From Anaerolineae bacterium (lineage in GTDB: Bacteria; Chloroflexota; Anaerolineae; Aggregatilineales; UBA2796), in contig JADZBY010000598.1 in the NCBI GenBank assembly GCA_020851855.1, forward strand, positions 1 to 19,079: DNA of 19,079 nucleotides, given 5' to 3'. Below are positions 1 through 7,083 of this stretch, one piece after another. A model generated the notes under the pieces. It saw nothing but the letters and a program-made list of their open reading frames with translations, was not told where the DNA came from and searched no databases. Each line of letters starts with the position of its first letter. Positions within the stretch are counted from its first letter, which is position 1. A program made the position numbers and the translations under genes.

Positions 1-81
1 CAACGCGCTCAGTTCATAGCGCTTCCCCTGCGCGCTCCGCCTATCCTTCACCGCCTTCAGCCCTTCCGCCAGACTTTTCAT
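1..81 (-). mobile_element. 5' end of an ISAs1-like transposase gene (partial, runs off the left edge)
   Basis: On the minus strand an ATG at 81-79 opens a frame of 27 codons that is still open at base 1. The peptide begins MKSLAEGLKAVKDRR and continues with a QGKRYEL-type segment. This resembles the N-terminal DDE_Tnp_1-associated domain of ISAs1/H-repeat transposases, which typically reads as a leucine-rich helix, then D-x-R-R, then a G-[KR]-R-Y/H-x-L segment. A good Shine-Dalgarno (GGAGGAG) lies about 6-8 nt upstream of the ATG on that strand, supporting a real start. The gene points away from the recombinase remnant to its right, so the element's end should lie between about 82 and 131. 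I could not define its terminal inverted repeat. The family call rests on only 27 residues. Confidence 0.5.
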
Positions 82-131
82 GGTCGTCTCCTCCATTCCC
101 ATCTTATCATGAGCATGGGCTGTCCCTTGGT

Positions 132-1304
132 GTGTGGCTTATGCCAGATGGGTCTATCCAGGAAGGCCACAAGGACGAATCACCCGCGGAGGGCGCAACG
201 TTCAGAGGCTACATCGAGGTCGTAGAGCGGATGTACCGCCTCTGTGCGAAGGGAAACTGTGGCCGTCGCAAGATCGCGGAAGTGCTGCACAGCGAGGGCT
301 ACTGGTTTCGAGACAGGCACGGGAATCCTTGCCGATTCAGCGAGGCCGACGTGCGGGTGATAATCGACAACTGGCCGGAATATGGCGGCGTCGTGCTCGG
401 TGGCAAGGCGCGAGACAGGGACATCAGCCAGATAAGGCCCGACACGATCCTGCTCAACCCCGAGCGTGCGATCATCGATACGGAGTTATGCTACCTGGTC
501 GGCAAAGTGCGAATGGAGCGGCAACGCTGGAGAAAGCAGTCCAAACCTGGGCCCGTGCCCATCAAGTCCTACGTGTATCCGCTATCCGGTTTCGTTTACT
601 GCGCGCATTGCTACAAGATGGGCGACCGAACTCCCCTCAGCGGCTATGAAGCTTATCGTAGGCTTCCCCGCTATCGCCACGCTGACAAGCGGCACCCGTG
701 CGATGCCCGCAATAAATCTGTCAAAGCGGAGATAGTCGAAGCCGAGTTTGCCCGACTGGTGAGTGCGCTGGCTGTGAAACCCGATGCAGCACCTGAGTTG
801 GCGCGTATGTTCTCCGAGGCCACCCAGGCGGTATCGAATAAGGAGAAACGCGCCGAGGTGATGGCCGAGATTACCCTATGCCGTCAACGCATCGAAAACG
901 CCGAAAAGCTGTTCCTTATGGCTCGACTCGACGAAGACACCCTCAAACGTCATATCGACAACAATGAGCGTCAGATCGCCCGATTGCAGGCAGAGATGAA
1001 TGAAGAAAGCCATATTCGGCAGGTCATCGAGCTTGCTGTGAACACTTTGGCGGATGCAGAGGCCAACTGGGATCGCGCCAGCAATGAAGACAGATAGGCG
1101 CTTGCTCAAACGCTGTTCTCTGAGATTGTTTTCGACCTGGATACCAGGCGAATTGCGGGGTTCAAACTGAAGCCGTGGGCGGAACCGTACCTGCAAGTCA
1201 GAGTAAGTAGTCTTATAGCCCCGGAGGGCTGCGGAACCATCGCACGTCCCTGCACTACTGTACTTGTTGTATGGCTCAACTGCGCCTTCGACAACGCCGC
1301 GTAA
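132..1304 (+). pseudogene. Large serine recombinase remnant: catalytic domain missing, in-frame TAG at 1095-1097
   Basis: The readable part (GTG at 132) begins at the junction before the recombinase domain. It contains that domain (about residues 25-95, with ...RKIAEVLHSEGYW... and ...IIDNWPEYGGVV...), a zinc-ribbon segment (CAHC at about 156-159 with a later cysteine near 190), and a charged coiled-coil-like stretch (about 235-300). This order is the C-terminal half of large serine recombinases (phage/ICE integrases, transposon resolvases). The roughly 130-residue N-terminal resolvase domain with the nucleophilic serine is absent. The frame stays open to base 3 but there runs antisense to a transposase gene. 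At 1095-1097 a TAG interrupts the frame, yet the same frame continues to a TAA at 1302-1304 and still looks recombinase-like (LFSEIVFDLDTRRI, LKPWAEPYLQVR). Loss of the catalytic domain and the internal stop mark it as inactive. Confidence 0.75.
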
Positions 1305-1473
1305 TGACTTCCTTCCATCCAAGACCGAGCGCAACCAGACCATCGTCGAACGCTATCGTCGCTGCGAGAGCGTGTCCATTCTGGCGCGGGAATACCAGAT
1401 CAGCGAGCAGCGTGTGTATTTCATTGCGCGCCGGGAACATGGCAAGACCCAGTTAGGCACATCTAGGAGTTAG
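1264..1473 (+). CDS. Small helix-turn-helix protein or HTH fragment
   Basis: A 69-codon frame with a TTG start (no ATG is available; the preceding in-frame stop is TAG at 1216-1218). Residues about 20-58 look like a helix-turn-helix: T-ERNQTIVERYR, then ESVSILAREYQIS, then EQRVYFIARR. This pattern recurs in small phage/mobile-element DNA-binding proteins and region-4-like domains. The first 20 residues overlap the tail of the recombinase remnant in another frame and look like non-coding read-through. The true gene may therefore have lost its 5' end, or the frame may be a fragment. There is no clear ribosome binding site. The position within recombinase and transposase debris suggests a mobile-element remnant, and I assign no function beyond possible DNA binding. 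Confidence 0.35.
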   Translation: MLYGSTAPSTTPRNDFLPSKTERNQTIVERYRRCESVSILAREYQISEQRVYFIARREHGKTQLGTSRS

Positions 1474-1899
1474 TGCCCTGCCTTCAGTCTTGCTGGCGCA
1501 ACAACCATAGGCAAGTCAGGCCCAGCGCCGCAAGCCGACCGCGTAGCTGACGGGGTTTAATACTATGCTAGGCGCGTCATCTGAGCGCCGAAGGAATGGT
1601 GCTTCAGCGTCGCAGCCCAACCTTGCCCCTTTCACGTAAATCGCAGAAGATCCCTGGCACCGATCCTGACAGCACAGCGTGTGAATCCAACAGCGAGTGG
1701 CGATCTCCCGCTACATCCCGCCGTGCAGCCGCTTTTCTGCTGCTGATCCCCGGCAACTGACAGATGTCACTGCCTTTAGTGAATAAAAGCACTAAGCGAA
1801 AGTGGCTGTTTACTCTACTATCGTCGAAGGGGAGGTGTCCATAATGAGCGGTCCATAGATGCCAAATACTATATAACTCCCTCTTAAAGGAGGTGCCCA
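1474..1899. other. Intergenic region upstream of the hdr-mvh cluster
   Basis: About 425 nt without a convincing gene. The 147-codon minus-strand frame covering 1604-2047 lacks family features and runs into hdrC antisense. The region becomes A/T-richer than the coding DNA towards its 3' end (about 1770-1885), as expected for a promoter region. It holds two short palindromes (1758-1769 and 1776-1795), the AT-rich hexamers CATAAT (1840-1845) and TATATAA (1870-1876) that could serve as -10 elements, and the strong ribosome binding site of hdrC. I could not pair either -10 candidate with a good -35 at 16-18 nt, so no promoter is called. Confidence 0.6.
1776..1795. promoter_or_regulatory. Candidate operator: TTAGTG-N8-CACTAA palindrome with CRP-like spacing
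   Basis: TTAGTG at 1776-1781 is the exact reverse complement of CACTAA at 1790-1795. Read as five-base half-sites, it is AGTGA-N6-GCACT, the same spacing as the CRP consensus TGTGA-N6-TCACA. The centre lies about 115 nt upstream of the hdrC start codon. A second perfect palindrome, TGACA-GA-TGTCA, sits just upstream at 1758-1769. Symmetry and position suggest a site for a dimeric regulator of the hydrogenase cluster. The regulator is unknown, and an RNA hairpin is an alternative reading. Confidence 0.35.
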
Positions 1900-2499
1900 G
1901 TGACCGTAGAGAGTCCATCGGTTCACTCATCCTCTGCACCACCGTCGATTCAGCCCCCCGGAAGCTTCCTACAAGAAGTGCTCGACGCCACGCCCGGTGA
2001 CTCCCGTCTGGATATGTGCATCCAGTGCGGGACATGCGGCGGTTCATGTCCGTCAGCAGGAGACATGGACAACACCCCGCGTCAGCTCTTCGCCATGATC
2101 CGCGCCGACATGCGCGAGGATGTGCTTCGCAGCAATACGCCGTGGTATTGCGTGTCCTGCTACTATTGCACGGTACGCTGCCCCCAGGAAGTGCACATCA
2201 CCGACGTGATGTACACCCTCAAGAGCATGGCCATCAAGGCGAAGCTCTACGATGACTCAACGGCTCCCGACTTCTCGCAGACATTCATCGGGTACATCGA
2301 GAATTTCGGTCGCAGCTTCGAGTTCGGCCTGGCTACACGCCATCATTTGAAGCATCGCCTCCGTCAGGTTCCGGCGATGGTCCCTCTCGGGCTGGGAATG
2401 CTCAGTCGAGGGCGTATGGACCTCACCCCAAGCCGCATCGAAGGGATGGATCAGCTGCGCGCCATCCTGACTCGCGCCATTGAACTGGAGGCAACCTGA
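1900..2499 (+). CDS. hdrC: HdrC, iron-sulfur subunit of a heterodisulfide-reductase-type complex
   Basis: 199 aa, GTG start, preceded by a near-perfect Shine-Dalgarno (AAAGGAGGT, 1887-1895, about 6 nt before the start). Two [4Fe-4S] motifs are intact: C40-x2-C43-x2-C46-x3-C50-P and C84-x2-C87-x2-C90-x3-C94-P, the hallmark of HdrC. The Pro/Ser-rich first 20 residues are probably disordered. No membrane segment is visible, so this is the soluble HdrABC type rather than the membrane HdrDE type. In this family HdrC passes electrons from HdrA to the HdrB active site. The stop overlaps the hdrB start by one base (TGATG), indicating translational coupling. It is the first gene of a long plus-strand cluster. 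Confidence in family and role is high; the physiological disulfide or other acceptor is unknown. Confidence 0.93.
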   Translation: MTVESPSVHSSSAPPSIQPPGSFLQEVLDATPGDSRLDMCIQCGTCGGSCPSAGDMDNTPRQLFAMIRADMREDVLRSNTPWYCVSCYYCTVRCPQEVHITDVMYTLKSMAIKAKLYDDSTAPDFSQTFIGYIENFGRSFEFGLATRHHLKHRLRQVPAMVPLGLGMLSRGRMDLTPSRIEGMDQLRAILTRAIELEAT

Positions 2500-3524
2500 T
2501 GGCAAGTTACACGTTTTACCCAGGTTGCTCGCTCCAGAAGAGTGCGCGACCCTATTTCGACTCGCTCATGGCGATTTCCAGCGTCCTCAATCTCGATATC
2601 AAAGAGATTCCAGACTGGAACTGCTGTGGAGCGACGGAGTACATCGCCGTACACCATGTCGCCGCTTATGCGCTGGCCGGACGTAACCTGGCCCTTGCTG
2701 CCCAGATGGCCAACGGCGACCCGGCCTCCCACACGGTGATGGCGGCCTGTAGCCTGTGCTATCTGAACCTGGCAAAGACGGACAGCTACATGCGCGACGA
2801 TCCGCAATTGAACGCCCAGGTAAACGAGGCACTCGCCGCGGGCGGCCTGACTTATACACCCGGAACGCTCCGTGTCCGACACTTGCTGGACATCATCATC
2901 AAGGATATCGGGCTTGATCTGGTGAAGAGCAAAGTGGTCAAACCGCTAAAGGGATTGCGTATTGCGCCTTACTTTGGGTGCATGATTGCCCGCCCTGACC
3001 GCAGCAACCGCTGGGACAACGTCGAGCACCCGGTGGCGTTGGACCGTCTGATGCGGGCATTGGGCGCCGAGGTCGTCGATTACCCAATGAAGACACATTG
3101 CTGCGGCGGCCATATGACCCAGATCAACACGCCCGTCGCCTATGAGCTGATTCGGCGGTTGGTACATGGAGCTGCCGAATACAATGCGGACTTGATGGTC
3201 ACCTTGTGCCCGATGTGCCAGCTGAACCTGGACGCCTACCAGACGGAGATGAACCGTTACTTCCACACCAACTATCGCATGCCCATCCTCTACTTCACCC
3301 AGTTGATGGGTGTGGCTTTCGGACTGGAGCCGGAGACCCTTGGGCTGGGCAAGGAATTCGTCGATTCGCGGCCTGCTCTTGGCCGCATTGGCGTGGAGTT
3401 ACCTCCCCCAGAAGCCGAGTTAGCGGCAGTTACTCCGAAACCGCGCCCCAAGAAGGCGGAGAAGGGCGCAAAGGTGGGCCTCCCCATGCCCCAGATGCCC
3501 GGTGACGAGGAGGTGAGCGAATGA
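2499..3524 (+). CDS. hdrB: HdrB, catalytic subunit with two CCG domains
   Basis: 341 aa. Two cysteine-rich CCG domains are complete: C10, C42-C43-G, C84-x2-C87; and C161, C201-C202-G, C237-x2-C240. In methanogen HdrB these ligate two noncubane [4Fe-4S] clusters that reduce the CoM-S-S-CoB heterodisulfide. Bacteria lack that disulfide, so the bacterial substrate or downstream partner is unresolved, and the full set of cysteines here implies an active site rather than a scaffold. The last 45 residues or so are a Pro/Lys/Glu-rich tail beyond the second domain, longer than in minimal HdrB proteins and probably disordered. A GGAGG sits 8 nt before the ATG, inside the end of hdrC. The stop overlaps hdrA in an ATGA arrangement. 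Confidence 0.93.
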   Translation: MASYTFYPGCSLQKSARPYFDSLMAISSVLNLDIKEIPDWNCCGATEYIAVHHVAAYALAGRNLALAAQMANGDPASHTVMAACSLCYLNLAKTDSYMRDDPQLNAQVNEALAAGGLTYTPGTLRVRHLLDIIIKDIGLDLVKSKVVKPLKGLRIAPYFGCMIARPDRSNRWDNVEHPVALDRLMRALGAEVVDYPMKTHCCGGHMTQINTPVAYELIRRLVHGAAEYNADLMVTLCPMCQLNLDAYQTEMNRYFHTNYRMPILYFTQLMGVAFGLEPETLGLGKEFVDSRPALGRIGVELPPPEAELAAVTPKPRPKKAEKGAKVGLPMPQMPGDEEVSE

Positions 3525-5572
3525 CAGCCGAAACCGCAACACCGCCTGTCCCGATGGGCGAGGAACGAATCGGCGTTTATGTCTGCCACTGCGGCACCAA
3601 CATCGCAGGCGTGATCGACGTCGAAGCGGTGGCGTCCTGGGCCGCGGATCGCCTTAACAGACGCGGCGTGATTATTGCCCGCGACTACAAATTCATGTGC
3701 TCCAGCCTCGGCCAGGAGTTGATCGAGAAAGACATCAAGGAACTGGGCCTGACGCGCGTCGTAGTGGCCGCGTGTTCGCCTCACCTGCATGAGCAGACCT
3801 TTCGCACCGCGTGCGCGCGCGCGGGCCTGAACCCGTACCTGTGCGAGCTGGTGTCCATCCGGGAGCAGGCGTCGTGGGTGCACACGGACAAGGTAGCCGC
3901 GACGGAGAAGGCGAAAGCCATCGTGTCCGGCGGAGTGGAACGAGTGCGCCATCACGAGTCTCTGGACCCGCTGCACGTCCCGATCAATCCGGCGACGCTG
4001 GTTGTGGGCGGCGGGATCGCCGGCATCCAGGCGGCGCTGGAGATTGCGGACGCCGGATTCCCGGTCTACATGGTCGAGCGTGAGCCGTCCATCGGCGGCC
4101 ACATGGCGCAGTTTGACAAGACGTTTCCCACGCTCGACTGCGCGGCCTGTATCTTGACTCCCCGCATGGTGTCGGTCGGCGGGCATCCGCATATCACGCT
4201 CTTCACCTGGAGCGAAGTGACAAACGTCTCCGGCTACGTCGGCAATTTCACCGTCACCGTCAAGAAGAAGGCGCGCTGTGTCAACACCGAATTGTGCACC
4301 GGCTGCGGCGTCTGCTGGGAGAAATGCCCGAAGAAAGTGATCGACAGTGACTTCGAGGCAGGACTCGGCTACCGCAAAGCCGTCTACACACCATTCCCGC
4401 AGGCGGTTCCCAAATACCCGGTCATCGACCGCGCGAACTGCACCTATTTCCAGAAAGGAACCTGTCGCGCCTGCGAGAAGTTTTGCCCGACGGGCGCTAT
4501 CGATTTCAAAGAGGAAGACGAGATACTCACGCTCCAGGTTGGGAACATCATCCTGGCTACCGGGTTCGACATCCTGAATGCGCGGCGGATCGGGCAGTAT
4601 GGTTATGGCCGTCTGGCAAACGTCTTCACCAGTCTGGAGTTCGAGCGGCTGAGCAACGCCGCAGGCCCCACCAACGGCCAGATCGTCCTGCGCGATGGCG
4701 TCACCGTGCCCAAGACGGTTGGCATTATCCATTGTGCGGGCAGCCGTGACCGCAACTTCAACAACTACTGGTCAGCGATCTGCTGCATGCAAAGCCTGAA
4801 GTTCGCTCATCTCGTCCATGAGCGGACCGGGGCGACCGTCTACAATTTCTACATCGACATCCGCACCACGGCCAAAGCCTACGATGAGTTCTATCAGCGG
4901 GTGCTGCAAGAAGGCACTATCTTCGTGCGGGGCCGTGTCGCAGAAGTCACCGATGCCGCCCGTTTGCCGGGCGAAGAAGGCAAACTGACCATCCAGGTCG
5001 AGGATACGTTGGCTGGCAAGCAGCGACGTATCCCGGTGGATATGGTCATCCTCTCTGTCTCACTGGAGCCACGACACGATGCCCGTGACGTGGCGAAGCT
5101 ATTCGGCATCTCGTGCAGCTCGGATGGCTGGGTTATCGAGAAGCACCCCAAGCTGGACCCGGTCGCCACCATGACCGAGGGTGTGTTCGTGGCGGGCTGC
5201 GCCCAGGGACCAAAGGACATCCCGACAAGTGTAGCGCAAGGCGCTGCCGCCGCGGCGCGTGTTCTGGCGCGCATCCAGCAGGGCGAGATCGCGTTGGAGC
5301 CAGTCCGGGCAAGCGTGATCGAGGAGAAATGCTCCGGATGCCGCATCTGCAATGGCCTGTGTCCGTTCAACGCCATCCTATTCCATGAAGACCGCATGGT
5401 GACCGAGATCAATCCGGCGCTGTGCCAGGGGTGTGGAACGTGTGTGGCGGCGTGCCCAGCCGGCGCGATCACCGGTACGGCCTTTAGCAACGAGCAGGTC
5501 CTGGCGCAAATCGAAGGATTGCTGCTCCTCAATCTGGAAGCAGCGCCCTTTGAGAGCGCAGTGCCGGTGTGA
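3521..5572 (+). CDS. hdrA: HdrA, FAD/iron-sulfur electron-bifurcating core subunit
   Basis: 683 aa, normal length for unfused HdrA. The N-terminal domain (about 15-145) has VCHCG at 21-25 and further cysteines at 60 and 85. A thioredoxin-reductase-like FAD domain follows, with a VVGGGIAG nucleotide motif at 161-168, E187 after the second strand, and the family signature IGGHMAQFDKTFPTLDCAAC (191-210). An inserted ferredoxin domain carries C259/C262/C265/C269 and C307/C315/C318/C322. The second FAD element lies near 555-580 (VFVAGCAQGPKD). The C-terminal ferredoxin has C604/607/610/614 and C635/638/641/645. In known complexes HdrA bifurcates hydride-derived electrons to ferredoxin and to HdrB. 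Both cysteines of DCAAC are ordinary codons, with no selenocysteine. It overlaps hdrB by 4 nt. Confidence 0.95.
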   Translation: MTAETATPPVPMGEERIGVYVCHCGTNIAGVIDVEAVASWAADRLNRRGVIIARDYKFMCSSLGQELIEKDIKELGLTRVVVAACSPHLHEQTFRTACARAGLNPYLCELVSIREQASWVHTDKVAATEKAKAIVSGGVERVRHHESLDPLHVPINPATLVVGGGIAGIQAALEIADAGFPVYMVEREPSIGGHMAQFDKTFPTLDCAACILTPRMVSVGGHPHITLFTWSEVTNVSGYVGNFTVTVKKKARCVNTELCTGCGVCWEKCPKKVIDSDFEAGLGYRKAVYTPFPQAVPKYPVIDRANCTYFQKGTCRACEKFCPTGAIDFKEEDEILTLQVGNIILATGFDILNARRIGQYGYGRLANVFTSLEFERLSNAAGPTNGQIVLRDGVTVPKTVGIIHCAGSRDRNFNNYWSAICCMQSLKFAHLVHERTGATVYNFYIDIRTTAKAYDEFYQRVLQEGTIFVRGRVAEVTDAARLPGEEGKLTIQVEDTLAGKQRRIPVDMVILSVSLEPRHDARDVAKLFGISCSSDGWVIEKHPKLDPVATMTEGVFVAGCAQGPKDIPTSVAQGAAAAARVLARIQQGEIALEPVRASVIEEKCSGCRICNGLCPFNAILFHEDRMVTEINPALCQGCGTCVAACPAGAITGTAFSNEQVLAQIEGLLLLNLEAAPFESAVPV

Positions 5573-5588
5573 GAGATGGAGGTTGACC

Positions 5589-6074
5589 ATGACCGATTCG
5601 TTTGAACCGGTGATCATCGGCTTCACCTGCAACTGGTGCAGCTACCGCGCTGCCGATCTGGCTGGCACTGCCCGCGCCAAGTACCCGCCGAACATCCGCC
5701 TCATTCGCCTGATGTGCTCTGGGCGGCTCGATCCCACGTTTGTGCTCAAGGCACTGTCGTCTGGCGCGGATGGTGTTCTGATTACAGGTTGCCACCCCGG
5801 AGAGTGCCACTACCTTGAGCAGAACTACAAGGCGCTGCGTCGCTATCTGCTGCTGAAGCGAGTACTGACCCAGATGGGGATAGAGCCAAAGCGCGTCAAG
5901 CTGGTCTGGGCCAGCGCTGCTGAAGGATTGAAACTGGCGGACGAGATCACGAAGATGGTGGGCGAGATTCGCGCCCTTGGCCCGCTCAACTGGTCCGACA
6001 AGCGCAACGGCGCTTCGGACTTTGCCGCCATACCTCAGAATGTGGAGGTGGAGCACCATGAGCGCGAACGGTAA
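5589..6074 (+). CDS. mvhD: MvhD, [2Fe-2S] connector between hydrogenase and HdrA
   Basis: 161 aa from the ATG at 5589, chosen because GGAGG at 5578-5582 gives ideal spacing; the frame is open further upstream inside hdrA, but that part is shadow. The MvhD/FlpD family cysteines are all present: C14-x2-C17 (GFTCNWCSYR), C43 (MCSGR), C68 (TGCHPGECHY) and C73. This protein carries a [2Fe-2S] cluster and relays electrons from the hydrogenase (or formate dehydrogenase) to HdrA. The roughly 25 C-terminal residues (after about 135) exceed the core domain. It is a separate gene here, whereas some lineages fuse it to HdrA. The 3' end overlaps the mvhG start by 17 nt, consistent with co-translation. Confidence 0.93.
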   Translation: MTDSFEPVIIGFTCNWCSYRAADLAGTARAKYPPNIRLIRLMCSGRLDPTFVLKALSSGADGVLITGCHPGECHYLEQNYKALRRYLLLKRVLTQMGIEPKRVKLVWASAAEGLKLADEITKMVGEIRALGPLNWSDKRNGASDFAAIPQNVEVEHHERER

Positions 6075-7083
6075 GCCGAAATTCGCGATGTACTGGGCGG
6101 CTGGGTGCGGAGGGTGCGAGATCGCCGTCCTGAACATCCACGAGAAGATTCTGGACGTGGACGCCAATTTCGAGGTGGTGTTCTGGCCTGTGGCAATGGA
6201 CGCCAAGATCAAGGATGTCGAGGCGTTGCCCGACGGCGCGATCACGCTCACCCTCTTCAATGGAGGCATCCGTAACGCCGAAAATGAAGAGATGGCGCAC
6301 CTGCTTCGTCGCAAAACCCAGATACTCGTCGCCTTTGGGTCTTGCGCCTGCGAGGGGTGCATCCCCGGCTTGGCGAATTTCAGCACGCCGGAGGAGGTGT
6401 TCGAGGCCGCCTACGAGAGCGTCTCGACCGACAACCCAAACCACATCCGGCCACAGTACACCTGGAAAGTCGCGGAAGGCGAACTGCATATTCCCGAATA
6501 CCTGCCCGTCCTCAAGACGCTGGATCAGGTCGTTCCAGTGGATTATTACATCCCTGGTTGCCCTCCTGAGTCACACCAGATTGCAGCGGTCATCGACGCC
6601 GTGATCCTGGTGCTACAGGGCAAAGCGTCCCTGCCGCCCCCTGGCGCTGTACTCGGCGCGAATGGGACCACGGTCTGTGATGAGTGCAAGCACAAGCGAA
6701 GCGTGAAGACCATTCGCAAGTTTGTCCGCATCCAGAACGTGCCACGTATCGATCCCGATGTATGCCTGTTGGAGCAAGGTATCACGTGTAACGGGCCTGC
6801 CACGCGCAATGGCTGTGGCGCCAAGTGCCCGGCGGCAAGCTCGCCGTGTATCGGGTGCTATGGTCCTGCCGAGGGTACGCTGGACTGTGGCGCGCGGCTC
6901 ATCACCGCCTTCGCCTCGGTGATCGACGGTAAAGAACCGGACGAAATCGAGAGGATATTGGATACGCTGCCAGACCCAGCCGGGCAATTCTACCGATTCA
7001 ACCTTGCTGGCTCGTTATTGCGGGCTGGAGATGCCGCCCGGAAAGCCGAGAAGGAGGTCGTCCATGCAGCGAGTCACGATTGA
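6058..7083 (+). CDS. mvhG: MvhG, small subunit of a group 3c-type [NiFe] hydrogenase
   Basis: 341 aa from the ATG at 6058, preceded by GGAGGTGGAG; the frame extends 27 codons upstream into mvhD, but that lacks similarity to the family. Proximal-cluster ligands are visible: C17 and C20 (AGCGGCE), C96 (GSC) and C168 (GCPPE). The C-terminal part supplies further cysteines for two more clusters (C207, C210, C236, C244, C253, C257, C264, C267, C277). There is no twin-arginine signal peptide, so the enzyme is cytoplasmic, as expected for Mvh. It forms the electron wire from the NiFe centre to MvhD. It overlaps mvhD at the front and mvhA at the back (20 nt). Family assignment is firm; the subgroup call rests on the hdrABC-mvhD context. 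Confidence 0.94.
   Translation: MSANGKPKFAMYWAAGCGGCEIAVLNIHEKILDVDANFEVVFWPVAMDAKIKDVEALPDGAITLTLFNGGIRNAENEEMAHLLRRKTQILVAFGSCACEGCIPGLANFSTPEEVFEAAYESVSTDNPNHIRPQYTWKVAEGELHIPEYLPVLKTLDQVVPVDYYIPGCPPESHQIAAVIDAVILVLQGKASLPPPGAVLGANGTTVCDECKHKRSVKTIRKFVRIQNVPRIDPDVCLLEQGITCNGPATRNGCGAKCPAASSPCIGCYGPAEGTLDCGARLITAFASVIDGKEPDEIERILDTLPDPAGQFYRFNLAGSLLRAGDAARKAEKEVVHAASHD

Noticed and set aside
1095..1097. Readthrough or pyrrolysine at the recombinase TAG
   Set aside because: The gene also lacks its catalytic domain, and nothing nearby indicates pyl genes or a recoding element; simple decay is the plainer explanation.
1870..1876. TATATAA as the -10 box of an hdrC promoter
   Set aside because: No acceptable -35 element lies 16-18 nt upstream, and the start codon would be only about 20 nt from the transcription start; kept as a possibility only.
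1604..2047. 147-codon minus-strand frame in the region before hdrC
   Set aside because: It overlaps the start of hdrC, has no recognisable domain and covers the likely promoter region.
3290..4732. 480-codon minus-strand frame opposite hdrB/hdrA
   Set aside because: It is antisense to strongly conserved Hdr genes, has no recognisable domain and has an Arg/His/Asp-rich composition typical of GC-rich shadow frames.
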